In this document: one piece after another, positions 21,282 to 31,681 of the stretch
Layout of the letters: every line of letters begins with the position of its first letter
Numbering within the stretch: the stretch's first letter is position 1
Source of the DNA: Raffaelea ambrosiae
Taxonomy: Eukaryota; Ascomycota; Sordariomycetes; Ophiostomatales; Ophiostomataceae
Reading direction: 5' to 3'
DNA length: 64,000 nucleotides
Assembly: GCA_002778195.1 (NCBI GenBank)
Contig: PCDI01000001.1
Span: 682,001 to 746,000, forward strand
Made by a program: the position numbers and the translations under genes
Notes under the pieces: model-generated
What the model was told of the DNA's origin: nothing
The model's input: only the letters and a program-made list of their open reading frames with translations
Database searches by the model: none

Positions 21282-24200
21282 ATGGCACAAGCCTCCTCGC
21301 CGCGCCAATTCTGTCCTACGTCTGCCGCCAACACTCCCAACGACGACGACAAGCGGCGACGGATCGGTGCCGAGCTCAGCAGAGGACCAGGCCCGGAGCC
21401 ACTGGACTCAACAGCCCTGCCGCGGCCGTCTGCGCTCGCCGCCTCAGCAGACCATGACCAGCCTCGTCTGTGGCCACCACCGGTAGCAGCCTCCACCTCG
21501 TCTTCGTCGGCGCCGCCGTACATACCTGCCCCGATTCTGGTAGCTGATCCCGACGTCTCGGCCATCGCCCAGCCCGCTGGTCTCGCCGCCTTGCTCTCTT
21601 CAACTTCGTCCTGGCGAGCCGCTGGCAGCCATCGTCCGCATCGCGCTTTCTCTTTGTCAGCGGCCGGACCAGCACCACAGCCTAACCGGTATGCCCAGCC
21701 GGACTTCGGCTACCGCGCCTCGTCGGCCATTTCACCAGCTGCTCCTCCTCTCGCTTCACCAGCCGACCCGAGGACGTACGCCGCAGCCGCAGAATCGCCA
21801 GCCGCATCCCCCTCGACATATCAGCAGCAGCAGCAGCAGCAACCGCTCTCTGCCTCGCCAGCACCGCTTCCTCCTCCGAAACTGCCGCCTCTCTCATCCC
21901 TTTCACCCAACCCGGCAGCAAAGGACAACGTCGAAGACGCGCCTGGCCTGCTCCTGCCCTACCAGGCGACCGCCCTGGGTGCTTCTTCTTCTGGCCACCG
22001 CCCCCGTGAACTCTCAGCAGACTACTCCCAGTCACACTCGCCCATCTTACCTAGTCTGCTTTCCTCCTCTTCCACGACGACTACCTCGACGACCATATCC
22101 ACGCCGGGCACCTCCTCTGCACCCATCACGCCTTCACTCTCATCTCCGTCTGCGCCGCTGCAGCCGCCGTCGACTATGGCGAATCATGGCCACAACCCGC
22201 ATGGCCAGCCGCGCCTGCCCAGCACCAGCAGCTTTGCCTACGCCACAGGTCCTCCATCACCCTACCCGCCATCCACGCTCAGCCAAGCACCGCCGTACAG
22301 CTACAGCAGCGCCGGCGTGGGCCCGCCCGGAGGAGGCAGCACTCTCGGCAGCAGCGCAAGCACCGGTAGCGGCATGAGTGAGCTCTACCGGCAGCCACCC
22401 AGCGTCGGTCCAGCTCCAATGTCACAGCCGTTGCCCAGCATGCGCACCATCGATCCGCTCCAACTGCCTCCTCCACCGCCGTCAGCACCGGGCATGCATC
22501 TTGGACCGCCGCCGCCGCCTCCTCCCCCGTCGCAGCAGCAGTCTCTGCCTCCATCTGGGATGGGGTACTACTCGATGCCGCCGCCGTACGGGCTACCGCC
22601 TCCGCAGTATGGGCTGCCAGGTCCTCTTGGCCACTTTCCCGACATCCGCATGCCCTCTATGAGCATGAGCACCATTCCGAGACACAAAAAGGTACGATAT
22701 GTCCAGAATCTGCTGCGCTTGGCACTGCCCTCCAATTCCAAAGTCCACGCGTTCTAAAGCGCTGTGGACTGTAGAGTCTTATTGTAGCCAAACTGCTTGC
22801 TGACTTTTTTCTCCAGGAGATCAAACGCCGCACAAAAACAGGCTGCATGACCTGCAGAAAGCGCAGAATAAAGGTGAGCGGAAACCCATTGGCGTGCTTC
22901 TCTGCTTGTTGCAGGGCCTGCCAGGAACAGCCGATCAATTTCTCAGCCCCGGTTACTGTGTTGTTTTCTATCTATACGGTTTCCTATGTTCTGCCTCTGT
23001 CGCTTTTCATATCCTCATTTCCCCCTCCCAAGAGCCGTTGCGAGTCTGTGCAGACAATGCATTCGGCCCGTCCGCAGGCGACAGACCCATTCTCGAGTGG
23101 TTTGGGTTAGCCACTCTGGCGCAGCACTCCGGCCCGGCCTGCCTGCGCTGGCTGGGGCTGGGCAGGGAAGGTGCCGCGCTATTGGGAGCGCTCTTAGTCG
23201 TGTTTGCCTCCCCCCCCCCTTCCAAAAAAGCAATTTAGCAAATCCTTTGGCGCTATGGCCGGGCGTCCTGCTGCTGCCCCAGAAGGGTGCCAGGGGTTGT
23301 GGGCCGAGAAGCAGGCGAGAAATACGCGAGAAATAAGCGAAGATCCCTGGTCTGTTATTTTGTTTTTCTACGTCGGACTCTTGAAACCGTCCGTGTTGGG
23401 AAGCAGACGGTGCGCTGGGCGCTGCCTCTCGGTCGGTGGCCAAGGGCAGAGAGCCATGGCCACACTCTCGCATCCGCCAACCGCTCTCGCTTGCTCACTT
23501 GTTGCTGCCATGGATTGCATATTGAGCTGTTGGGGGGCGGGCTGGGTGTTCCTTGTGAGCCGCTGCGGCGACTCTCCGTTTCACCGTCTTTTCTCGCTAC
23601 CCCCTGTGCCCGTTGCCCGACCAGTGGGTGCGCGGTGTCCGCCCATCGCGAGACGACACAGATAGCCGACTCGGGAAATTGGCATTCTGTCACGAATGCC
23701 ACGTGCAGACTTTCTTGTGCGTCCCAGGCCCAGTTGGGTGCCCCTGTCGCCCCATCCTGGCAGATGTCCAGTGGCATCGCCTTGCAGAGCCATCGCTGTG
23801 TCGCACGACATGTGGCGAGGAAGGATTGTCAAACTTTGCGATACCTGGCATCCGATGACACCGCCGTCCATGCAACCCCCGAGCGTGTGCTCGAGCTATG
23901 GGCATGCCACGTCCAGACACAGCACCTACACAGCACCTACCACCCAAGTACCACCTACACAATACCCACACGTAGACACACAATAATGCCACGCGCCGGT
24001 TCCCGACGAGATGGCCAGCTAGCCTTGCTAACAATGCCATCCCCATGCCCAGTGCGACGAGACACACCCGACCTGCAACAACTGCAAGAAGTCGAAGCGC
24101 GAATGTGCGGGCTATGATCCCATCTTCAAGCCGCAGACGCAATCGCCCGGTGTCCTGCAGAATCCGTCTTCCGCACCTGGTTCATTCAGTGCCAGCGTTG

Positions 24201-25533
24201 CCAATGCTGGCGATATGAACACCAACCGTACAGCCTCCATCCCCATTACACCGACAGCTGCTGCTGCCGTGGCTGCTGCCGCCGCCGCCGCTGCCAGCAC
24301 CGCGTCAACACTTGCGGCTATCAAATCTCCTTCATCCGTGACCGCTCCGCCGCCCTTGCCGACTGCCTCACGGCCTCCTATGACAGGCATGTACACGACA
24401 ACACATTCCTCCGAGCCGGCAAGCAACGCGCCCTACAATGCAGCCTCGGCATACCAGCCAAGTTCATACTCGCAACGGTCCATACTCGCACCTCTTGATG
24501 ACCACCTGGCCCCCTCCGACCAGTCTGGCCAGGTGTATAAATGTGTGTTGTAGCGTATTCACCTTTTCGTGGCCCTGTGTGTTGCTTGCCGATCGTACTG
24601 ACTGACCTAGCGAAGATGAAAGTTGACGAGATGATCAAATTGTCCGGGCCTGCCCCGCCTCCACTAACGGAGACGCCTTCTCGGGACATGCTGGACGACC
24701 TCGTCAAGTACTACTACGACGTCTATGTTCCTGGATTGACTACCTTTTTCGAGACAACCTGGTACAAGTTCAAGGCCAGCGGCACCACAAACCCCATCAG
24801 CATCTTACTCAGCAATCGAACACTCATTGGCCTGCTTGCCACCTATGCAGGAAGCTCCTTTACCAGACCCCAACAAATAGGTGGCCTCCTTGCTACTCAG
24901 CCCCCTGTATCCCCATCACTGGAGATGAATCTCGTGTGGTCCTTGGCCTGCATGGCCTACGCCACTCCAGCCACCGTCAATTTGCCACGGCCAGAGCCGC
25001 TGGAGGCCGACAATGCGGCCGAGGCCCGCAACCGCCTGGTTGCCGTCGATGCGCTGCTGTCCGGGGGTTGCTTGCGCACGAACCCATGCTTGCCACCACC
25101 CGACTCCGGCGATAGACACAACATCCGCGAGTACCAGTTCTGGTGGTGGCTGGCCGAGTACCTGCGACTGCAGCATGATGCGGGCTGGAGCGGTACACCC
25201 GGCAACAGCATGACGCGTCTGCGCGAGCAAGCCCTGATGGAGATGGCCAGATTGCAGGACGGGCGCGAGAACCGTGAAATCATCTATGCGATAGCTGTCC
25301 TTCGTGACCTAGCACCAAGGTTCCCTCCTGGTTATTTGGGCACAGACGACATCGCGCAACAGCATGGCCAGTATCCTAGTGAAGACAACCCACGTGTCCA
25401 ACTGTCTGTGGCTACGTCGTGCATCTACAAGACCGCCAGCGAGTATAGCAACACGTTCAGTGTTGCTCGGAGAATGGCGCAGCTGGGCATCAAAGCTTTC
25501 ATTGATCCGGGATACAGTATTCGAAGACTGTAG
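21282..25533 (+). CDS. Zn2Cys6 transcription factor with central zinc cluster, 4 exons
   Basis: Exons 21282-22691, 22817-22873, 24053-24542 and 24611-25533 give about 959 residues. The binuclear zinc cluster is GCMTCRKRRIK plus CDETHPTCNNCKKSKREC. The Cys residues fall at about 480, 483, 490, 497, 500 and 507 (C-x2-C-x6-C-x6-C-x2-C-x6-C), followed by AGYDPIFK. The cluster is split after its second Cys by a 1179-nt intron (GTGAGC donor, TTGCTAACA branch, GCCCAG acceptor), far longer than the neighbours' introns. The first 470 residues are rich in Pro, Ser and Ala with a Gln run, like a disordered activation region. The cluster is therefore central rather than N-terminal. The C-terminal part (DMLDDLVKYYYDVYVPGLTT onward) is the fungal-specific helical regulatory domain. 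The exon 3-4 junction is uncertain: either donor 24543 with acceptor TAG (24610), or donor 24533 with acceptor AAG (24615). Both keep the frame. Target genes are unknown. Confidence 0.85.
22874..24052 (+). other. 1179-nt intron inside the zinc cluster
   Basis: The GTGAGC donor follows IK of the cluster, the branch site GCTAAC lies at about 24027-24032, and the acceptor CAG ends at 24052. Phase is 0 on both sides. Reading into it from exon 2 gives a stop at 23110, so retention would yield a protein lacking four of the six zinc ligands. No second gene is recognised inside. Confidence 0.85.
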
Positions 25534-28202
25534 CCTGCTGACATTTTGAATCGACCTCATGATGATCCCGGAGATCTACGACTGCAGGCAGACCCAAACG
25601 CTACGAAGCCACAAAATTAAAAGACACGACCACTCAGTCTGACATATACCCTACAACCTTCACCCACTCCTCCGCTTTAATATTTTCGGACCGTACATAC
25701 ACAAAAAGCGCCGCTTGTATACTATCTTTACTGCCTTGGACTAATCTCCGCCAAGAATGCACGTTTGATCTAATCCCCTTTCCCCCCAACACTCCCCTTC
25801 ATTGTCTTGTCATTCCTGAAAACTCCTTTTTCGTCACGGCCATACACGCACGCCACCATACACGCAAACGCACACGCACACATACGCACTCTGATTCCCC
25901 TTTTCTCTAATCAGTTATTGTTCTGCCTTGTTCTTCATATTTGTTGTCATCTGCTTTTTTTGGTAGCCATACCTTTCATGGACTGCATCGGCATTGCATT
26001 GGAAACGGCGGGCAAAACATGGAAACAAACGCACGCGGCATCTTGTTGTTTATATACACTTTTACATTTCCTTTTTCTCTCTTTTGGTATACGGAACTCT
26101 TGGCTGCAACAAATACCACTGTTTACTGCACACATCAACACGGCTGTGATTTGCCTCTATTTGTCTATCTCTCTCTTTTGTTTTTCTCTTCTTTCAATCT
26201 CGATGTATTGGAAATCCTCTGTCTCTGATTCTAGTCTGATGCCAGACAAGACGAGCATGCCGGACAGTCCAGTCCAGCACCTACTGTGATCGCATGCTTA
26301 AGATCGTGCTGGATTTGAGAGAATTGGTGACCAGCCGGGTTTGCTAAGACAGACCGAGTTGGTGTTTGGACGTTTGGATTCTGGAATCGGGGGAGTCCTG
26401 CTAGAACATGGCACACCGAACCGTTGTGTGAAAAAAGTAATCATAATAGACACGGCGAATAAAAACTTCTAATATTACGCCGGAGACAGAGCATGATGAC
26501 AAAGACGACAGGACAAGCAGCCATGACAACAACGCCGGCTGGCGCGGCTCTGGCTCCTTAGGGTCACGGTGAGAAAGGCAGCAAATGTGCAACAGGCAAA
26601 CAAGAAACCTGTCACCGACTATGCCGTCCGGGGAAAGGAGGAGAGCCATTGTGACAGGTCACCTATCCTACGCATCGACACAACGGGGTCTGAGGAGAGG
26701 AGGTCGCACTTGTGTTCATGTTTGGACACGGATAAGACTAGGTTGGGTGTGATGGCCAGAGCGAGAATAATCCCGATATAGCAAATAGTTAGTTAGCGGC
26801 CAGTGCAAGAAAAAAACAAGACACCAGAAAGCAGTAAGATGTTTAAATCAGATTATGCCACACTCACTGGTTTGGAGGCGCCACAGATCTTTGCGGGCAT
26901 TACATTCGCTTTTAAATCGGCATTTTGTTTTCGTCTACTATGCACTCTATTGTCTTTCCTTCAGTCTTTTTCTTTTTCTTTACCCAGGCTACGCATGCCT
27001 TAAGGCACCCGATATTACATTCCATTTCGAGCTTAGATATCCGACAAAATTAGTAGCTGCAGTTCCTTATCTCTCTAATTCTGACCCAGGTGGCCGGGCC
27101 GTCCCCCGCAATTAGACCGCAATTTCCATTTTATTTGTCTTGGAAATCAACGTCACTTCACACCATCCCGAGGCGACGTCTAAGAAAAGCGACTCTTTTT
27201 GGTATCTAGACCACAAATATTGGCACCCAAGAGCGAACCTAGCTCGCCCTTGTCATACACATCCGAGCTTTGACTGCCCATCAGCTCTTGATTTGTGGTC
27301 TTGAAAGCCTCTTTCCATTCACGTTCACCGACACTCCTGGTTTGGCACAGTGTTAATATTGCCGCATCTCGATCTCCAGCGTGTTCGGGTACTTCAAAAC
27401 TGCGGCTATCGTTCTCTTGATTTCTTCTTAATTCCAGGGAACCACCCAATAAAAGTCTTTCAATCAAGGGCCTTCCGGACGTCGTGCCGAGATTGGAAAC
27501 CCTCTCCCCCCCGCATACGGCTTGCATTTGCATTTTCTTGGGGCGATCTTTGTGTGTGTGCGTGCGTGCGTGCGTGTGCGTGCGTGTGCGTGCATCTGCG
27601 GTGTGGCGCCTGCATTCTCTGCATGCAGGAGAGTGCATTCAGGAGAGTACATGCAGGGCAGAGAGTGTACACACCCAAGCCGAGAGTGTACACGCGAAAT
27701 TTGATGAGCGCTCCGCAGAGAGAGAGTGTAGCATCACCGCCAGCGCAGTCCAACGCCCACTGATATAGGTCGTTGGCGACAACACCTGGAGCCAGGTCAC
27801 AAAACACACGGTCTAAGCGAACCACTGCCCGCAAACCGGAGCAGAGGTATACCGCGCGGTATTGATAGGGGAGGTACGACTGTCTTTGATTGGCACGCAA
27901 GAAGACAAGCCGCCTGAAACGCGAGGCAACAGCCATTCAGTGGAAGCACTAACAGGCATACATATATACACATCTATACATATATATCGGCAGAGCCAGC
28001 CCTACAAAAGACAATGCCGTCTCTGCAACCCCCCTCTTTTCTTCTTTGCCTTCATCCACACTTGCTTTACCTCAGACCACTGGCCGCTCAGCCCGGTTCA
28101 TACTCAGTCCGAACATCTCACCGTTTGCGACCACGCTTCTACAAAAGCGTGACCAGGCCGCCACCCACTGAGAGGCCGCGCAGTTTCTCGTACTCGCATA
28201 CC
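25534..28202. other. Intergenic between regulator and dehydrogenase genes
   Basis: About 2.7 kb with no supportable gene. The first kilobase looks like untranslated sequence (T-rich, CACACG repeats near 25840-25890). A (TG/CGTG) microsatellite sits at 27551-27594, followed by repeated GAGAGTGTAC-like motifs (27620-27730) and a TATATA-rich patch near 27958-27988 that may be part of the dehydrogenase promoter. Confidence 0.5.
27551..27594. repeat. TG/CGTG microsatellite
   Basis: (TG)5 followed by repeated CGTG and TGTGCG units over about 44 bases. Confidence 0.9.
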
Positions 28203-29425
28203 ATGGCCGCCGCAACCGGCGGCAGCAAGACCAAGGTGCTGCAGCTGGGTACCATTGAGCAGTACGTTTTTCTCTGTGGTCTAATTCTGTGTCGGAAAAA
28301 CAAAGAAAGCACACGAAACCAAAGACAGATCACCTCTGGTATGGCCTCCTGCTGACATTTTTTACAAGTGCCCACGACTACTGGGCTGGTGTCGCGGAGC
28401 TCGCCGACATTGTCGTACCCAAGGCCACCAATCGGGAGGCCTTCATCCGAGAGTGCCGCTCCGGCGCCCTCGATGGCGTCCGGGTCGCCTATCGCGATTT
28501 CGCCTCTGTGGCCCAGACGGGACGCATCGACGAGGAGCTCTTGGCTGTGCTGCCCTCGTCGCTCCGCTTCATCTGCCACAACGGCGCCGGCTACGACCAG
28601 ATCGACGTCGCTGCCTGCACGGCCCGCGGCGTCCGCGTCTCCAACACGCCCACGGCCGTGGACGAGGCCACTGCCGACCTGCACATCTTCTTGCTGCTCG
28701 GGGCCCTGCGCAACCTCGGTCCGGGCCTGGCCAACATCCGTGCGGGCAAGTGGCGGGGTGCCCACCCGCCACCTCTGGGACACGACCCAGAGGGCAAAGT
28801 CTTGGCCATTCTGGGCATGGGCGGCATCGGCCGGACGGTGGCCCGCAAAGCTTCCAAGGCGTTTCAGATGAAAATTGTCTACCACAACCGGCGGCGCCTA
28901 CCAGAGGCCGTGGAGGCGGAATCAGGCGGCGCCGAGTACATCCCGACCCTCGATGACCTCCTCGCACAGGCTGACGTGTTGAGCATCAACGTGCCCCTGA
29001 ACCAGCACACACGTCACCTCATTGGCGCACCCGAGCTGGCACGCATGAAGCCCGGCGCTGTGCTGGTCAACACGGCACGCGGTGCCGTTGTGGACGAGGA
29101 CGCCCTGGTGGCGGCGCTGGAGTCGGGCCACCTGGCCGGCGCCGGACTGGATGTGTATGAACACGAGCCAAAGGTGCATCCAGGCCTGCTGGCGAGCGAC
29201 CGGGTGGTGCTGGTACCGCACATGGGGACATCGACGGTGGAGACGGAGACGAAGATGGAGGCGTGGGCGATGAGCAACGTGCGAATGGCGGTGGAGAGTG
29301 GCCGTCTGCGGACGATCGTGCCGGAGCAGGCCAATCTTCAAGGGGGGGAACAGGAGGAGCAGAATGGCAAGGCGAATGGCAAGGCGAATGGAAAACAGAA
29401 CGGGACAGCGAACGGGAAGGCCTGA
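28203..29425 (+). CDS. D-isomer-specific 2-hydroxyacid dehydrogenase (glyoxylate/hydroxypyruvate reductase type)
   Basis: Exons 28203-28261 and 28369-29425 encode 371 residues. The NAD(P) loop is LAILGMGGIGRTVARKA. The third family signature, VNTARGAVVDEDALVAALES, carries the substrate-binding Arg. LDVYEHEPKVHP carries the catalytic Glu, and VLVPHMGTSTVET the catalytic His. Together these complete the Arg-Glu-His set of the family. Fungal homologues reduce glyoxylate or other 2-oxoacids to the D-hydroxyacid. The tail from about residue 345 is a low-complexity run of repeated NGKA units that is not part of the fold. The intron (107 nt) has donor GTACGT and branch GCTGAC. Its only usable acceptor appears to be AAG (28366-28368), giving H-A-H-D-Y-W at the junction. 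Exact substrate not determined. Confidence 0.93.
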
Positions 29426-30094
29426 GAGGGTCACTTACACGCTGTGTCTCAAAAGACAAGAAATACACAGGAACAGGGAGGATCTTGAGGCTGGTGGATT
29501 TTTCATAATATCACAGAAAAAACTACTTTGCGTTTCACAAGGAAAAGACAGTTTGATATTAGAGAGTGTGCAAAAAGACGAGAAAAGCTGGACAAAATAT
29601 ATTTAGAATGAAGAGAATCCTAAAGAAGATGCTTCCAATGCAAGTGAGCTGGTGCTCGTTAAGTTCTGAGCTGTTATTGGCTGCCCAAACCAAGGCTTCC
29701 CCACTCTCTATCAGAACATCTTCTGCCGGTGCTAAGTAGAATGAAAAAAAAGTCACTGGGTAAGATCAACCATACCATATACCGACCACCTTGAATTTGC
29801 TACCTCGAGAGAACTCCCCCACACGAGCAAGCGTCTTGTTTTCGGGACATACGTATACACAGCCATACACCTCCTCCCACCCCCCACCTGGGAACCGCCA
29901 TCGTGGCGAACCTTTTGTGGACGTCCTCCCCGAAACGGCCGACGACCGCCAGCCCGGAAGCTGGTGCTGCTGCTGCTGCCTCCTCGTCTCCCAGAGCAGA
30001 GTCGCCCTCCTATACCAGCGACTCTCTCCACAACAAAATTGCTGCTTCCCGACCGGCGACAGCAGCAGCGCCGCACACCGCCGCAGCAGGCACC
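29426..30094. other. Intergenic before the CID2/Mix23-like gene
   Basis: No gene seen. A-rich 3' sequence of the dehydrogenase (29440-29620) is followed by the leader of the next gene (about 29850-30094), which is rich in CAGCAG and CTGCTG runs. Confidence 0.5.
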
Positions 30095-30874
30095 ATGGCG
30101 TCCCACCCGGACCAGCCGCAGCTGACGCCGCAGTTTTGTTTCTCGACTGTGGTGCTACGAGGTAGGGTCCCGCAGTTGTCTTGGTTTCCCCAAGACCCAG
30201 ACGCATTTCCATATAGCTGTTTTTTTGCTCTTTTCTCTCCGCTCTCTCTCTCTCTCTGTTTCCTCAGCTCTTACTAAACTTCCCCAGACTTCCTCCGCGC
30301 TTCCCGCGCCGTCGACGACACCATCACCCAACACCTCAACGCCCTCGTCACCCCCTCCCGTGCCGGCTTCGACCCCAATTCGACTTCTCATCGATCGTCC
30401 GCTGCACCCCCGGCCTCTCTCACCCGCGGCCTCGCCCCATCGCAGTCTGCCTGCCGCGCCTTCCGCGACGCCGTCCTCTTCCCGGCATGGCAGGGCCGCG
30501 ACGACGTGATCCAGTACTGCACTGCCGTCGCCGAGGATGCCGTGGCCACCAATGCAGCATTGGCAGCGGCTGCTGAAGCGTCTTCTTCTTCTTCTTCGAT
30601 CCCGGACGACGCCTCGCCCGCGGCGCGACCCGACCCCCGCCTGACCGAGCGCTACGATCCGTACATCCTCCGCCAGAAGTTTGCCCAGGTCGAGCCCCAA
30701 GCGGACCTGCTGGCCATCCTGATGCGCCAGGAGCAAGGCGTCGAGACGATCATTCGGTCCCGGTCGTGGGAGGTGCTTCAGTCGCGGTGTGGGAGCGAGA
30801 CGGTGGCCGGCAGCGCGGGCGATCCGAGCTGGAAGCCGGCACTGGAGCGCTGGCGGCGGCGAGAGGGGAGGTAA
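30095..30874 (+). CDS. CID2/Mix23-family small protein
   Basis: Exons 30095-30161 and 30288-30874 give 217 residues. After the junction the protein reads DFLRASRAVDDTITQHLNAL, then AFRDAVLFPAWQGRDDVIQYC, and near the end ILRQKFAQVEPQADLL and VETIIRSRSWEVLQSRC. This block order is that of the caffeine-induced death protein 2 family (Pfam CID2). The family includes the yeast mitochondrial intermembrane space protein Mix23, which supports TIM23 import. The spaced Cys residues (after SQSA, in QYC, in SRC) suit an oxidised intermembrane-space protein, but location is inferred. The intron (126 nt) has donor GTAGGG, branch TTACTAA and acceptor CCCAG. A Ser-rich insertion around residue 125 and a long Arg-rich C-terminal tail are extra. 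Confidence 0.8.
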
Positions 30875-31681
30875 GGCAAGAAATGAACTGCAGGAAGAAG
30901 TATATTACAGCAAACATCCGGAATTGTATGATAGCATCCTCAGAAAATACTACTGACGAACACGAGAGAGGCATTGGCGTTGGGTTTCATTCAGCTCATT
31001 GGAATTTATATTTATATTTTATTTTATTTCATGGCATGCGGTCTAGAATCAGGCCTGGTTTGGTATTTTGTATACTCGTTTTTCTAGGATCATTCTCTAT
31101 CGCTCTTTTTCATATATCCCTAGATCTCCAGAACACATCTCTGCTTGGGTAATGGAGCGGCCGAAGCATTCTCAATGGTCCATGGTGAGCTCCGTTGTCT
31201 GCACTGTATCGAAGCTTGCTCAGGGGCCTCTTCAGCGACCCCACCACTGGGGTGGCTTCCCCGGGCTTACGCCTATCACCGTACACGAGTGCCCCGCTTT
31301 TCTCCGTCAAGGAACAACACCGGCTCCGAAAGCTCCCCTCACACGCAAATTGTATGGTAAGAAAAAAAGTAGAGCCAAATCATCATCCTCCAGCCAAGTC
31401 GAAGTATCGCCAACCCTCGTCGCTCCCAGCTCCCGCGCCTGTCGCTCCGTTCCTCGTCACTAGTCCGTTCATTGACCGACGGGCTGGATTTCGTCTCTCT
31501 CTCTCTCTCCCTCTCCCTCTCCCTACTCCCCTCTCTCTCTTTCTCTCTCTTCACAGCACAGCCGACCTGAAACGAGTCTCGTGCCGCAGAGCCATCGAAA
31601 TCCTCGCCTCTTCTCCCTCTCGACAGGACACACGCTGTTGACTCGACACCACCGACCTCTTCCTCCCTTCCTTCCCTCCAG
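30875..31681. other. Intergenic and leader of NAT1
   Basis: No gene seen. Signals at 31357 (GTAAGA) and 31554-31556 (TTCACAG), with a CT tract between, could mark a 200-nt leader intron of NAT1. The branch site is unclear. Confidence 0.4.
31497..31553. repeat. CT-rich microsatellite tract
   Basis: (CT)n with CCCTCT interruptions, about 130 bases before the NAT1 start. This is a usual fungal leader element and possibly the pyrimidine tract of a leader intron. Confidence 0.8.

Noticed and set aside
23287..24117. A 276-codon frame inside the long zinc-cluster intron
   Set aside because: Out of frame with the following exon, no recognised family, and the flanking branch and splice signals explain the region as an intron.
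27551..27730. Repeats suggestive of a CRISPR-like array or satellite
   Set aside because: Simple TG/CGTG microsatellite and short imperfect motifs without regular repeat-spacer structure; the organism is a fungus.
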